A DNA stretch of 64,000 nucleotides, taken from assembly GCA_942493375.1 (NCBI GenBank), contig OW818698.1, positions 868,001 to 932,000 on the forward strand, given 5' to 3'. Below are positions 1 to 8,662 of the stretch, piece by piece. Under the pieces are notes generated by a model, which ran no database searches, was not told where the DNA came from, and saw only the letters and a list, made by a program, of their open reading frames with translations. This DNA comes from G942493375 sp942493375. GTDB lineage: Bacteria; Armatimonadota; UBA5829. The stretch's first letter is position 1; every line of letters begins with the position of its first letter. The position numbers and the translations under genes were made by a program.

Positions 1-982
1 CTACTCCACCAATTTTCAGCCTCGGGTCCTTGTCCGGTAGACCACTCGCACCCCAGCCGATATCAGACTTGGCGCCGTCATTAAATGGGGGATTAGATAT
101 TATGTAATCTGCTTTTAATGTCGCATGCTGGTCATCTGAATATGTATTGCCTAATTCAATGTTTCCGTCTATACCATGTATAAAGAGATTCATACGACAA
201 AGACGATAAGTAAAATCCTTGCTTTCTTGACCATAAAATGAAAGCTGACGATTATGATGTATAAACTCATCAGATGTAACAAACATACCGCCTGAACCAC
301 AGCATGGATCATATACAGTCCCGGTTTCAGGCTCCAGCATTGCTACGAGTGTGCGAACAATGCTTGGAGGGGTAAAATAATCTCCACCGCGTTTGCCTTC
401 ACTGTTTGCGAATTCTCCAATAAAATACTGGTAAACTCGTCCTATCAGGTCTTCACCATTGTGCTCTTGCTTGAATATATCCTTGGAAAACAGGTTAATG
501 AGACCAGTCACGTTCTCAGGGCTCAGATTGGAACCGGAGTATATCTTTGGCAGAAGTCCCCTTAGCTTGGCAGGATATGTGTTTTCAAGTAGCTCCAGTA
601 TGTTATCAAGTCTTACCTTTATATCATCACTCTGTGCTTTGGCAACTATATTATCCCAGCGTGCTTCAGTCGGAACCATAAACGCACCGCCAGCGCGGTA
701 TTCACCAGGATCTTCAAGTATATCGCTAATCTGCTTGGGATTGGTAGTGTGGTATTCACTCTTGGGGTCTGAAATGAGTCTAGCCAGTTCATCTCGGCGT
801 TTTTCAAACCGAAGAGAGAGGAACCGAAGGAAAATAATCGGCAGCACATAACGCTTGTAATCCGCAGGCTCAATAGAACCACGCAGATTAACCGCCGCCT
901 CCCAAAGCTGTTTTATGAGATCAGAGATTCCATTCTCCTGACCATTCTTGTTGTTCTTACTGTTTTTACTTTTTACTGCCAT
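1..982 (-). CDS. hsdM: Type I restriction-modification DNA methyltransferase subunit M, 3' end outside window
   Basis: This is the N-terminal 327 residues of a type I restriction system modification subunit, which methylates adenine using S-adenosylmethionine. The gene begins at the ATG at 982 (MAVKSKNSKN) and is still open at base 1, so the C-terminal part is missing. The N-terminal helical region contains the run RGSIEPADYKRYVLPIIFL, typical of HsdM. The SAM-binding motif appears as DPCCGSGG, and the catalytic motif IV as SNPPF close to the window edge. No clear Shine-Dalgarno sequence lies in front of the ATG. HsdS and HsdR would be expected beyond the left edge. Motifs are read directly from the sequence; the rest of the system is inferred. 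Confidence 0.93.
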   Translation of the reverse strand, partial: MAVKSKNSKNNKNGQENGISDLIKQLWEAAVNLRGSIEPADYKRYVLPIIFLRFLSLRFEKRRDELARLISDPKSEYHTTNPKQISDILEDPGEYRAGGAFMVPTEARWDNIVAKAQSDDIKVRLDNILELLENTYPAKLRGLLPKIYSGSNLSPENVTGLINLFSKDIFKQEHNGEDLIGRVYQYFIGEFANSEGKRGGDYFTPPSIVRTLVAMLEPETGTVYDPCCGSGGMFVTSDEFIHHNRQLSFYGQESKDFTYRLCRMNLFIHGIDGNIELGNTYSDDQHATLKADYIISNPPFNDGAKSDIGWGASGLPDKDPRLKIGGV

Positions 983-1289
983 ATTATAAAGTGCCGAAGC
1001 ACATACCTTTTCCTATTCACTCGACTTCCGTATAAATAAGGTATCAATATTGGATACCAGCATAGAGATTATAACGCACCGATGCCCAAACGTCGAGAAT
1101 AACTGCCGATACAGCGCGCAACAACTGGAATTGCCACTTTCAACCACCCGTTTCATAATCTCACTCCCCTACTCTCTAAAAAAATATTTTCCAAATCCCG
1201 GAACATTTCCAATTTTCCAGCGTCTTATAATATAGAACTTTTGTTCGATGCTAAAAGGCACGTCCATTCCGGATATGTTACAACCAGTC

Positions 1290-1325
1290 CCTTCTTAGCG
1301 TCTTGGCGGCTTTGCGTGAAAATTT
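1290..1325. repeat. Half copy of the TTCTTAGCG...GCTTTGCGTGA dispersed repeat
   Basis: The stretch carries TTCTTAGCGTCTTGGCGGC followed by TTTGCGTGA. It matches one arm of the inverted-repeat elements at about 12375-12525 and 13215-13370, with two substitutions. The opposite arm is not present here. Confidence 0.7.
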
Positions 1326-1915
1326 AGCCAGTTTCATAACGAAGTCAATATATTGCCCATATATTCACTTTGATTCACTTTTACAACCATGTATTATAGC
1401 AAAGAAAAAGCAAATAATCCGTGTGTTTCTGCAAATATCCGACAACTTCAGATAAAAACAAGCAGGTTTCAATAAAAAACAAGTGTGTTTTCGATCGTTT
1501 CTGAAAGGTTTTTGAGCTCAAGTCAGTCCAAGTGAGGGTGGGAAATTTACATGAAAATATTTTCCCGAACGAACTACCTGTCAAAACGTGACATTTCATT
1601 GTTTGCTGTGACTATACGGTATCATCTCATTGCAAAAAAGGAGGAGTCAAAACCAGCATCCAGCCACATCCAGGGGGAGTTGAATGTTTTTACATACTTA
1701 CATTGTTAAAACGAACTGTCCCACGCTCAGTAACTCCAAATCTGAGCTCGATTTGTTTTGGTAGGAACCTGTTTTTGAATTCCAAAACGAACTGTTCAGA
1801 CAGATTACGGGAGGCTGTAGAAGGCCTCCATGCAGGATTGTTTCGCAACTATAAGCTTGGTTTGTTGCCCCGGTTGTCGAGTGTAGCGGAACAGCCGATG
1901 CAACCAGAGAAGGGA

Positions 1916-1945
1916 GCGCCAATCAGGAGATTGGCGTTCCCGGGG
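1916..1945. repeat. Hairpin repeat in intergenic DNA
   Basis: GGGAGCGCCAATC and GATTGGCGTTCCC form a 13-bp stem with one G/T position and an AGGA loop. There is no adjacent T tract, so it looks like a dispersed palindrome rather than an intrinsic terminator, although it lies downstream of the gene ending at 1990. Confidence 0.55.
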
Positions 1946-1963
1946 ATTTCATTCCCCCCCATT

Positions 1964-1992
1964 CTCAACTGTCAATTGTCAATTGTCAATTA
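1964..1992. repeat. Short tandem repeat of TGTCAAT units
   Basis: Three to four copies of a 7-bp unit (TGTCAAT) lie directly against, and run into, the stop codon of the next gene at 1990. Tandem TCAATTGTCAATTG tracts of this kind are a widely dispersed intergenic repeat in many bacterial genomes. Confidence 0.75.
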
Positions 1993-4164
1993 AAGGTCTG
2001 CTATGTGGATGGAGCCTATCCTGTCTGCTCCTCCTACCGCTATCAGCTTCTCATCCTTGCTGACAGCTATGCTGGAGAGGATGTTGCTGGCTGTGGGGCC
2101 GTCGAAATAGCCGTGGATGTTGTAGATCAGGAAGCCCAGCTGCCTCAGGCCTACATTGTCGTCGTAGTAGAAGACTGTTCCGAGGTCTTCTATGTCTCCG
2201 GCGGTGCCCCAGAGGCGGGTTTTGGATTCGTTGGTGCAGAGGCATCTTATTGGGCCGTACGCGGCGGCGTTGCCCAGGGCGTAGACATCCTGACCGTTGA
2301 TAATAGCCAGGAGGCCGTCTTTTGTGGCTACTATCTTTCTACCGTTGTTCCAGTCTGTTACAGCGGAGGGTTTGGCCAGGTATTGCCGACCAGCGGCGTG
2401 CGGGAGGACCAGGGTGTCGTCTATTGTGCCTGGTTGGGGGATGGTTTTATCGTCCGTACCAGGTTGGGAGGTGGTTTTATCGTCGAAGCCAGGCTGAAAG
2501 ATGGTCTTATCGTTGGTGCCTGGCTGGGAGATTGTCCCATCTATGGCAAGTGGCTGCGGGAGGATGTTGGATAGGAGCCAGGTCTTGTAGAGGGCGGTGG
2601 CTTCTTCGAATGGGATGAAGGTGTCGATCCTTTTGTTTTTGATGGTGAAGCAGTACCTGTTTTTGTCCCCGCAGAGGCCGTGGAGGGTGTTGGTTTCGTC
2701 CCAGACCAGGCCGATGACTTTGGAGTCTTCTATGTTCGTGTGAGGGACGCTTCTCCAGAGGCGGACGGGGGTGATGGTCTCTATCGGGAAGGCGTTGAAC
2801 GGGTTTGCGGCGGTGACCTCTTCGGTGGCTTTTCCGCGCTTAATGTAGGCTGCTATCTGTTCATCGGTCATGTCCTTCGGGTAGAAGATCTGGTCGGTCG
2901 TAATTGGGCCTGGTTCGTGCATGTGAGGGCGGAATTTCTCCAGGTCAACGCTCAGCACGCTCAATCCGCCATCGTGCCCTCCGCTATCTACCAGGTAGAG
3001 TATGTCCCGCTGCTTGTCTATGCATACCCCGCTGGTCGTGGCGTGCGCGTGCTTGACTGTCCCTACAGCACCCAGACACTCCGGCGGTTCTCCGTTCAGA
3101 TAATCCCAGCGCATCAGATAGTCGGTCATAGCATAGGTGCGATAGTCATTTTCAGGCTTCTGTAGGGGCCAGACGACGATGACATACCAGAGGACGCCGA
3201 ACTTATCGATGGCGAACTCATTGATGGCCATGGTGGTCGGCATATAGTCCACAAATTCATCAAACGTGGTCTTGCGTCCGATCGATGTTACCTTCAGGGT
3301 GTTGGTGTCAAAGCTGAAGAACTCATCCGAGCACGCCGGCAGGAAGATGAAGGTGTGGTCATCCACATTGTGAGCGTGGGCCATGTAGCGGTACCAGGTG
3401 TTGTTGCAGTAGTTGTCGGTACACTCGGCTACCCTCCAGTTGAGGTCTTCCAGCTCCTCGGTGTCGACATTGATCCTCCACAGGTAGCCGGACTTCGTGC
3501 AGCCGTAGATGTGCTGATCAGGCCCGACGTGCAGGCGGTAGCAGTAGAGCTCAGCTGCCTTGCCCAGGTCCTTGACGGTCTTGGTATCCAGCGAGTAGCG
3601 ATAGACATGGCCCCGCATAAACCCGATCATATAGGCGCAATTGTGCTTGGCATCGTAGGTGGCGCCATATATGGTCTCGCGGGGGACAGGAATGCCCCAG
3701 TTCTCCGACTTGCCGGTCTTGGGATCGTAACAGACCATAGTGGAACCCGGCCAACCCTCCCAGATGTGGGTGTGGTGGGCGAATGGCATCCACTCAGGAT
3801 GCGCCGGAGCACGGTCGGTCGAGTGAGTAGTCATAAACAGCCTGCCGTCCGGGAGCATTGAGATGGACTCATGGAACTTGGTAACCGGAAGCTGGCGTGC
3901 TGTCGGGAGCGTGACTTCCTCAGCTTTGACGCAGATCCTGGCGGTGTCGGTCGGGTAATCATAGGCAATCAGCCGCGTATGGCGCGCGCGTCCGGATTCA
4001 TCCGAAGCCGCGTAGTAGAGCGTGCCATCCGGGGAAAGGTTAACATCCCAGCAGCCGGGATAGTCTATATCGCAAAGCCCAATCCGCTGCCGCACACCGG
4101 TCTGGTTCATAAGCGTGAAATACTCATCCGAGAATAGTCTGAACTTATATGATCTCTCACTCAT
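1990..4164 (-). CDS. Beta-propeller (WD40/NHL/SMP-30-like) protein with internal decapeptide repeats
   Basis: A 724-residue protein with no signal peptide. It contains repeated blades such as WDVNLSPDGTLYYAASDESG, SISMLPDGRLFMTTHSTD and HVGPDQHIYGCTKSGYLWRI, consistent with a seven-bladed propeller reading carbohydrate- or lactone-like ligands. The exact family is not certain. I chose the ATG at 4164 (MSERSYKF) because GTGAGG lies 8 bases upstream; an upstream in-frame extension has no such site. At about residues 545-590 the fold is interrupted by a 10-residue repeat (KTIFQPGFDD and variants). The gene sits beside two secreted glycan enzymes, suggesting a role in sugar metabolism, but no catalytic residues can be named. 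Confidence 0.7.
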   Translation of the reverse strand: MSERSYKFRLFSDEYFTLMNQTGVRQRIGLCDIDYPGCWDVNLSPDGTLYYAASDESGRARHTRLIAYDYPTDTARICVKAEEVTLPTARQLPVTKFHESISMLPDGRLFMTTHSTDRAPAHPEWMPFAHHTHIWEGWPGSTMVCYDPKTGKSENWGIPVPRETIYGATYDAKHNCAYMIGFMRGHVYRYSLDTKTVKDLGKAAELYCYRLHVGPDQHIYGCTKSGYLWRINVDTEELEDLNWRVAECTDNYCNNTWYRYMAHAHNVDDHTFIFLPACSDEFFSFDTNTLKVTSIGRKTTFDEFVDYMPTTMAINEFAIDKFGVLWYVIVVWPLQKPENDYRTYAMTDYLMRWDYLNGEPPECLGAVGTVKHAHATTSGVCIDKQRDILYLVDSGGHDGGLSVLSVDLEKFRPHMHEPGPITTDQIFYPKDMTDEQIAAYIKRGKATEEVTAANPFNAFPIETITPVRLWRSVPHTNIEDSKVIGLVWDETNTLHGLCGDKNRYCFTIKNKRIDTFIPFEEATALYKTWLLSNILPQPLAIDGTISQPGTNDKTIFQPGFDDKTTSQPGTDDKTIPQPGTIDDTLVLPHAAGRQYLAKPSAVTDWNNGRKIVATKDGLLAIINGQDVYALGNAAAYGPIRCLCTNESKTRLWGTAGDIEDLGTVFYYDDNVGLRQLGFLIYNIHGYFDGPTASNILSSIAVSKDEKLIAVGGADRIGSIHIADL
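2411..2540 (-). repeat. 30-bp minisatellite inside the propeller gene
   Basis: Four to five imperfect 30-bp units encode the decapeptides GTISQPGTND, KTIFQPGFDD, KTTSQPGTDD, KTIPQPGTID and DTLVLPHAAG. The reading frame is preserved, as expected for expansion of an in-frame minisatellite in a surface loop between blades. Confidence 0.85.
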
Positions 4165-4203
4165 TTTTATTGCCTCACGTTTTTTTGTTCTGTTCCGGCG
4201 TAG

Positions 4204-4253
4204 TGGACATGGATGTCCAGGGAATCTGGCAAGGGTCATGGATGACCCTTGCC
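4204..4253. promoter_or_regulatory. Two adjacent palindromes in the leader of the propeller gene
   Basis: At 4204-4219 TGGACAT and ATGTCCA flank a GG centre. At 4228-4253 a 12-bp arm starting GGCAAGGG pairs perfectly with its mirror around the same GG centre. Both have CATGGATG at their core. They lie 40-90 bases upstream of the start at 4164 and could be operator sites, RNA hairpins in the leader or copies of a dispersed repeat; the sequence cannot decide. Confidence 0.5.
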
Positions 4254-4376
4254 AACAAAAACCAGAATATTTTTACTAAATATTGTAACGTATTTTCAGT
4301 ATGCCGAGTCTATGTAGTTAGTGTAAAACCTTTTGACCTCCTTTTGGTCTCCAAGTTTTGGGCCCCGGTGATTTTA

Positions 4377-7300
4377 TTATTGCCGGGGTAATTTTTTGTC
4401 CAGCGGATGATCTGACGGAGCTGACCGATCTGACCGATCTGACCGAGATTCTTCACTGCGTTCAGAATGACAAATCCCTTCCTGACTCCTGTCTCCTGAC
4501 TCCTCCGCTAAATACAGCGCCGTCCAACGCTCCGGTATAGTCACTACTGCTTTGCCATCTTTGATCGGATACTTCTGGCCGGTGAAAAGTTCGGTTATTT
4601 GACCGGTGCATCCTGGCAGGTTAAGAGTGCGGGTGCCTCCGGTTATGGTGTGGATGCAGATCAGTTTGTCTCCTATATAGGTGACGTCGCCCTCATGGGT
4701 GTTTGGGATGATTACTCCGGCTTGTTCGGCTATTCCTCTCATCAAGGATGCAGGGATGGCGGGGCTGGTGGAGTAGACGGAGGTCCAGCCAGGCTGTCTC
4801 TTCACTACTAATCCTGGTATGTTGTCCTGGGTAGTTCCGATAACTTCCCCCTCGGTTGGGACAAAGACCGGTCCGTAGGGTTCTATGTCTGAGTAGGTTA
4901 TCTTTTCTGAAGTAAGCAGACTGGATATGTTGTCGGAGTTGCTCAGAACAGTGACAGTCTGCTTCTTCTCGGTGCTCCGGACATCCATATTTATTCCGGT
5001 GATCTCTGAGACTCGGGTAGTGTCGATCTTGTTACCATCGATAATCCCCGGAGCATACAGGAAGACCAGCGTGTTGCCGTTTTTCTTGAACCTGGAATCG
5101 ATATAGGCTTTCTGGTTGTTATCGATGGAAAAGGTGTTCAGGAACAGGTAGCACTTGTAGCCGTCAGGAATCTTTTCGAGGTCATCGATCAGGTAGACGT
5201 CGAAACCTGCCCCGGTCTTGCACATTTCAGCTAGCTGCCTGCTGACCAGGTCGTAGTGTATATTGGACAAGAGTTTGGTGTAGTCCCCTGCCCTTTCGTC
5301 CATTATCACAGCGATAGACCTGGTGGGGTCATTGGGTCTGCGTTTGACCTTGAGCATGCTGCGTTCGATATCAGAGTATTTCTTGATCATCTGCAGCAGC
5401 CTCGGATCCCCCAATGTGCTGCCAGTGCCAAAGTCCATTACCTGAGCTGACGCACCTGCAACCAGACACTTCGCATAGTGTCTCATCAGCACGGCTGCGT
5501 CGTCGTTAATGTCCTGAGAGGGGGTGAATCCGTCCTGCATGTGGTGAGTCCGGTGGTCTACCTGGTCCATCCACAGCTTACCGTTGACCTTGAAAGACTC
5601 TGCAGCAGTCATGAAACCTGAGCCCTCTCCCATCGCTCTGCCGGAATACCACGAGGGCCCGATGCCGAAGTCCACATATGGTGAGTGGGTAAAGACGTTG
5701 ACCCCGTTGTGCCCGGTGACCTGATATCTGCCGGCGCCGGTTACGAAAGTCACATAACCATAGTATGTCCCGACCAGCGCCTTACCTTTGCTCTCCTCTT
5801 TGATCGCCTTGCCAAACCGGCTGATGGCCATCGACAGCGCTTCGGAGTAGTACCTGCGGTAGTCGGACTCATACCTGCCATTGCCGGGATTTATAAATGT
5901 AAAGAAGTCAGCCTTATTTCTCTGCTGGGAGCTGGGAATCCGGACTTCATCGAAGGATGCCAGATTAGTCTTCCAGGCCTGGTTCAGGTTGCTTATAGTG
6001 GAATATTTCTGCTGGACAAATCGTTCAAAGGCGACGCGCGCGGGTTCGCTGTAGTCGACATAGACCATCTGGGAGGGAGACAAGGTCGATCCCCACATCT
6101 GCCACTCCCAGGTTATACCGCTGCAGGGAGCATACCCGATGACCCGGCTGCCGTAACTCGATCTTCCGACGTGCTTGACTACTTCCTTAAGCAGATAACA
6201 GGTCCTCTTCTGCCAACCATCAGACGCAAGCGAAGGCACCCTCTGGGTCCCATTCCCCTGGTAGGCCGGAATGTCGATGGAACCTGACTCTGTCCGGCAG
6301 TATTCGTCCGGATGCTCCTTATCATAGGATGCAAGCCCGGGGTTCCGGGAACCGTCGACTGCCAGGAACAGGACTATATAGGCTTTCGGGTTGGCGTCCA
6401 GGATATCCATAATGGCCGTATCCATCAGCGCCCAGTCAAACATCCCTTTGCCGAGGTACGGAATGAAATCGAAGGAGAGCAGGTAGGTGTTGACCCCGGC
6501 CCTGCCGATATTTGCGTGCAGTACCTTGGCTTCCTCTTTATACAGGTAGACCTCTGTATTGAAAGTAGTCAGGGGTTTGCCGTTGACCATAAACACCGGG
6601 GTGCCGTTTATAGTTGAGAGTTTGGCTGTAGGGATGCTGGAGAGCTGTAAGTCTTTCTTGATATTGAGGTTGCTGACTACAGAAAACATCTGCTTTGCAA
6701 CGCTAGAGTTCTTTGCAGGAGTCATATCGAAGGAGTCAGTGGTGAAGCTGAGTTTGTATGAACCCGGCTGGATATATTTTGATAGCCGGACCTTACCAGT
6801 GATGGTTCTTTTCTGCCCTGCGGGGATTGATGGAAGTGCCTGAGTGCCCAGTAGTTTGCCTTTTGATGCTCCGGAGCTGTTTAGCTCTACAACCAGCTCA
6901 GTGCCTTTTGAGACTTGCTTAGCAGGTTTGATGACAAGTGAGTAACTCAGCCATTGATCTGGTTTGATACTCTTTGGAGCTGAGAGGGACAGGACCTGCA
7001 CCGGGTTCATTACTCCGGTATAGACATAGGACATCCGGTTGCTCCAGACACCATTCGGGGGAACACCATAGGAGAGCGAAGGAGCCCAGGCTGAGTCATC
7101 AAATGCTACACTCGACCAATCGCCGGTCTGACTGCGTCCGCACTTCCATGAGGGATCAGTCTTCAGGGATATACTCTTGCCGTTCTTGAGCAATATGTTG
7201 ACTTCACCAAGCGCGCCAGCCTGCCCTCCGGAGTTTTCGATCTCGATTCCGACAACGTTTTTGCCGGATACGAGGTAGGGTTTGAGATCATACAGATCGG

Positions 7301-8483
7301 GTTCGGTCCAGACAGAGAAGAATGGACCGTGGGGCAGCTTCTTTCCATTTATATAGAGCGTGCAGTAGTTGTCCCCGGTAATTTCGGCATAGGCCTGCTT
7401 TATGGAATCTTTGTCGGGAACTTCGAACTCTTTGCGGAACTGGCAGACTGCGGTGCTGTCATCGGAGGCATCGGTCGGTTTCCATATCCATTCGGCGCTC
7501 CAGTAGTGGCTCCGGTGGCGTTCGACTTTGGCTGCGGAGTTCCATTTGTAGGGATCAACCATTTTGAGATCGATAGACTCCAGCCTTAAAGTGCTTTTTC
7601 CATTCGCAGATTCAAGCTGGACAGATATTTGAGCTCTGGCTGCAAGTTTGGGGATATCGATGATCCGCTCGAACTGCTGGATTCCGGGTTTGCCGGTGGT
7701 TAAGTCATACTCGACACTGCCAGCTGTCTTATTGCGGAAGATATCTGAGTAGCTTAAACGCAGCTTGAGATGATCACCTGCTCTGATTTCATTGGCTCTA
7801 TAACTGCAAGTCAGCTTGTACTTTCCAAGGTCATTGATCAGCAGGTTGTTGGACAATAAAACTCGCCCGCCTGAGTTCGCCGACATTACAACCACTTGCT
7901 TGCCGGATTCGATTATCACAGAGGTTGATCCGTTTTTAGCGCTTACTGTCCAGTCATCTGGGACCTTACCATCGGTGCTGATGCTGAAGTCTCCGTTTTT
8001 TACAAGTCCACTGGTAGAGGGTTCAGCAAAACGCATGCTTGAAATCTCGACTTTGGCACCGGGCACATAGAGAAGATCCAGCCTGACCCCTTCAACAGTG
8101 CCTGTCCAATAAGGTGTCTGTGTCAGATCGACTGAATAACTGTGCCGTTTGCCATCCCCCTCAATATTAAACCGGCACAGCCTAACCTCTGCAAGGCCTT
8201 CACCGGTCCGTCTGAAATAGACCAATCCCAGCCCGGAGGTATCGGATGTCATGGTGATAATCATTCGTTTGATTTTACCGGTATCGATGTTCAACTGAGG
8301 AGATGTAAAGAAAGGCCAGTCACCGATCACACCATTCAACGTGCCGTCTTTCTCCGATATTTCCTGGTAACCGGTAGCCTGCCAGCCTTTAAAATCCCCC
8401 TGTGTGATATCCAGAGTTACTGCGCAGAGACAGGTTGATGCCAGTAACAAGACGAACACAAAAAGTATTGCAATGCGCTTCAT
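4377..8483 (-). CDS. Secreted multidomain glycoside hydrolase, GH42/beta-galactosidase-like
   Basis: A 1368-residue exported enzyme starting at ATG 8483 with signal peptide MKRIAILFVFVLLLASTCLCA. Residues about 160-310 form a carbohydrate-binding, jelly-roll-like region. Residues about 325-475 resemble the N-terminal sugar-binding domain of alpha-L-rhamnosidases (SAEWIWKP, FRKEFEVP, LYINGKK). Residues about 640-1080 form a TIM-barrel with FMVNGKPL at its entry and TWEWQMWG and TAAESFKVNGKLWMDQ as likely sites of the catalytic glutamates. A GH42-like trimerisation domain follows. The last 40 or so residues (CHSERSEESRSDRSDRS) are encoded by a dispersed repeat that has replaced the original end. 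Substrate is unknown; a galactoside or other plant glycan is plausible. Neighbours are a second secreted glycan protein and a sugar-responsive regulator. Confidence 0.8.
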   Translation of the reverse strand: MKRIAILFVFVLLLASTCLCAVTLDITQGDFKGWQATGYQEISEKDGTLNGVIGDWPFFTSPQLNIDTGKIKRMIITMTSDTSGLGLVYFRRTGEGLAEVRLCRFNIEGDGKRHSYSVDLTQTPYWTGTVEGVRLDLLYVPGAKVEISSMRFAEPSTSGLVKNGDFSISTDGKVPDDWTVSAKNGSTSVIIESGKQVVVMSANSGGRVLLSNNLLINDLGKYKLTCSYRANEIRAGDHLKLRLSYSDIFRNKTAGSVEYDLTTGKPGIQQFERIIDIPKLAARAQISVQLESANGKSTLRLESIDLKMVDPYKWNSAAKVERHRSHYWSAEWIWKPTDASDDSTAVCQFRKEFEVPDKDSIKQAYAEITGDNYCTLYINGKKLPHGPFFSVWTEPDLYDLKPYLVSGKNVVGIEIENSGGQAGALGEVNILLKNGKSISLKTDPSWKCGRSQTGDWSSVAFDDSAWAPSLSYGVPPNGVWSNRMSYVYTGVMNPVQVLSLSAPKSIKPDQWLSYSLVIKPAKQVSKGTELVVELNSSGASKGKLLGTQALPSIPAGQKRTITGKVRLSKYIQPGSYKLSFTTDSFDMTPAKNSSVAKQMFSVVSNLNIKKDLQLSSIPTAKLSTINGTPVFMVNGKPLTTFNTEVYLYKEEAKVLHANIGRAGVNTYLLSFDFIPYLGKGMFDWALMDTAIMDILDANPKAYIVLFLAVDGSRNPGLASYDKEHPDEYCRTESGSIDIPAYQGNGTQRVPSLASDGWQKRTCYLLKEVVKHVGRSSYGSRVIGYAPCSGITWEWQMWGSTLSPSQMVYVDYSEPARVAFERFVQQKYSTISNLNQAWKTNLASFDEVRIPSSQQRNKADFFTFINPGNGRYESDYRRYYSEALSMAISRFGKAIKEESKGKALVGTYYGYVTFVTGAGRYQVTGHNGVNVFTHSPYVDFGIGPSWYSGRAMGEGSGFMTAAESFKVNGKLWMDQVDHRTHHMQDGFTPSQDINDDAAVLMRHYAKCLVAGASAQVMDFGTGSTLGDPRLLQMIKKYSDIERSMLKVKRRPNDPTRSIAVIMDERAGDYTKLLSNIHYDLVSRQLAEMCKTGAGFDVYLIDDLEKIPDGYKCYLFLNTFSIDNNQKAYIDSRFKKNGNTLVFLYAPGIIDGNKIDTTRVSEITGINMDVRSTEKKQTVTVLSNSDNISSLLTSEKITYSDIEPYGPVFVPTEGEVIGTTQDNIPGLVVKRQPGWTSVYSTSPAIPASLMRGIAEQAGVIIPNTHEGDVTYIGDKLICIHTITGGTRTLNLPGCTGQITELFTGQKYPIKDGKAVVTIPERWTALYLAEESGDRSQEGICHSERSEESRSDRSDRSAPSDHPLDKKLPRQ
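4395..4475. repeat. Dispersed repeat forming the 3' end of the GH gene
   Basis: Tandem TGACCGATC units are followed by CTTCACTGCGTTCAGAATGA. The second part is the same sequence into which the IS4 element at 20.2 kb inserted. Read on the minus strand it supplies the CHSERSEES tail of the GH protein, a hallmark of this repeat class when it is translated. Confidence 0.8.
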
Positions 8484-8581
8484 AAGCAAAAGGCCCCCAC
8501 GACATCCAAATGGACTATTGGTTGGGACTAATGCTAATGCAATAGAGACTTGTTGTCAATTTGACCATGTCATCCTACAGA

Positions 8582-8662
8582 CACCATGTCATCCTGAGGC
8601 ACGAAGGATCTGCTGTTCTATTCGGAAACAGCAGATCCTTCGTGCCTCAGGATGACATGGTG
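8582..8662. repeat. Perfect 36-bp inverted repeat with 9-base loop
   Basis: The arm 8582-8617 (CACCATGTCATCCTGAGG...) is the exact reverse complement of 8627-8662, with the loop CTATTCGGA between them. It abuts the stop codon of the DUF4091 gene at 8663 and precedes the GH42-like gene, so in mRNA it would make a very strong hairpin between the two. The ATCCTGAGGCACGAAGGAT core is a common dispersed palindrome class. No T tract follows, so it is not a classical terminator. Confidence 0.9.

Larger units (their letters stand above)
983..1989. other. Repeat-rich intergenic region, no convincing gene
   Basis: About 1 kb without a credible coding region. The short open frames here (for example 1381-1599 and 1698-1922) have no recognisable domain. 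It holds a half copy of the TTCTTAGCG-type repeat near 1290-1325, a direct repeat AAAACGAACTGT near 1709 and 1785, a hairpin at about 1916-1945 and a short tandem repeat at about 1964-1992. It is a collection of dispersed repeats between hsdM and the carbohydrate locus. Confidence 0.6.

Noticed and set aside
1698..1993. Overlapping short open frames on both strands near the propeller gene end
   Set aside because: They run over a hairpin and a tandem repeat, with no homology recognised; they arise from repeat sequence.
4165..4239. Upstream in-frame extension of the propeller gene
   Set aside because: The added 25 residues come from palindrome-containing leader DNA, and a good ribosome-binding site lies just before the ATG at 4164.
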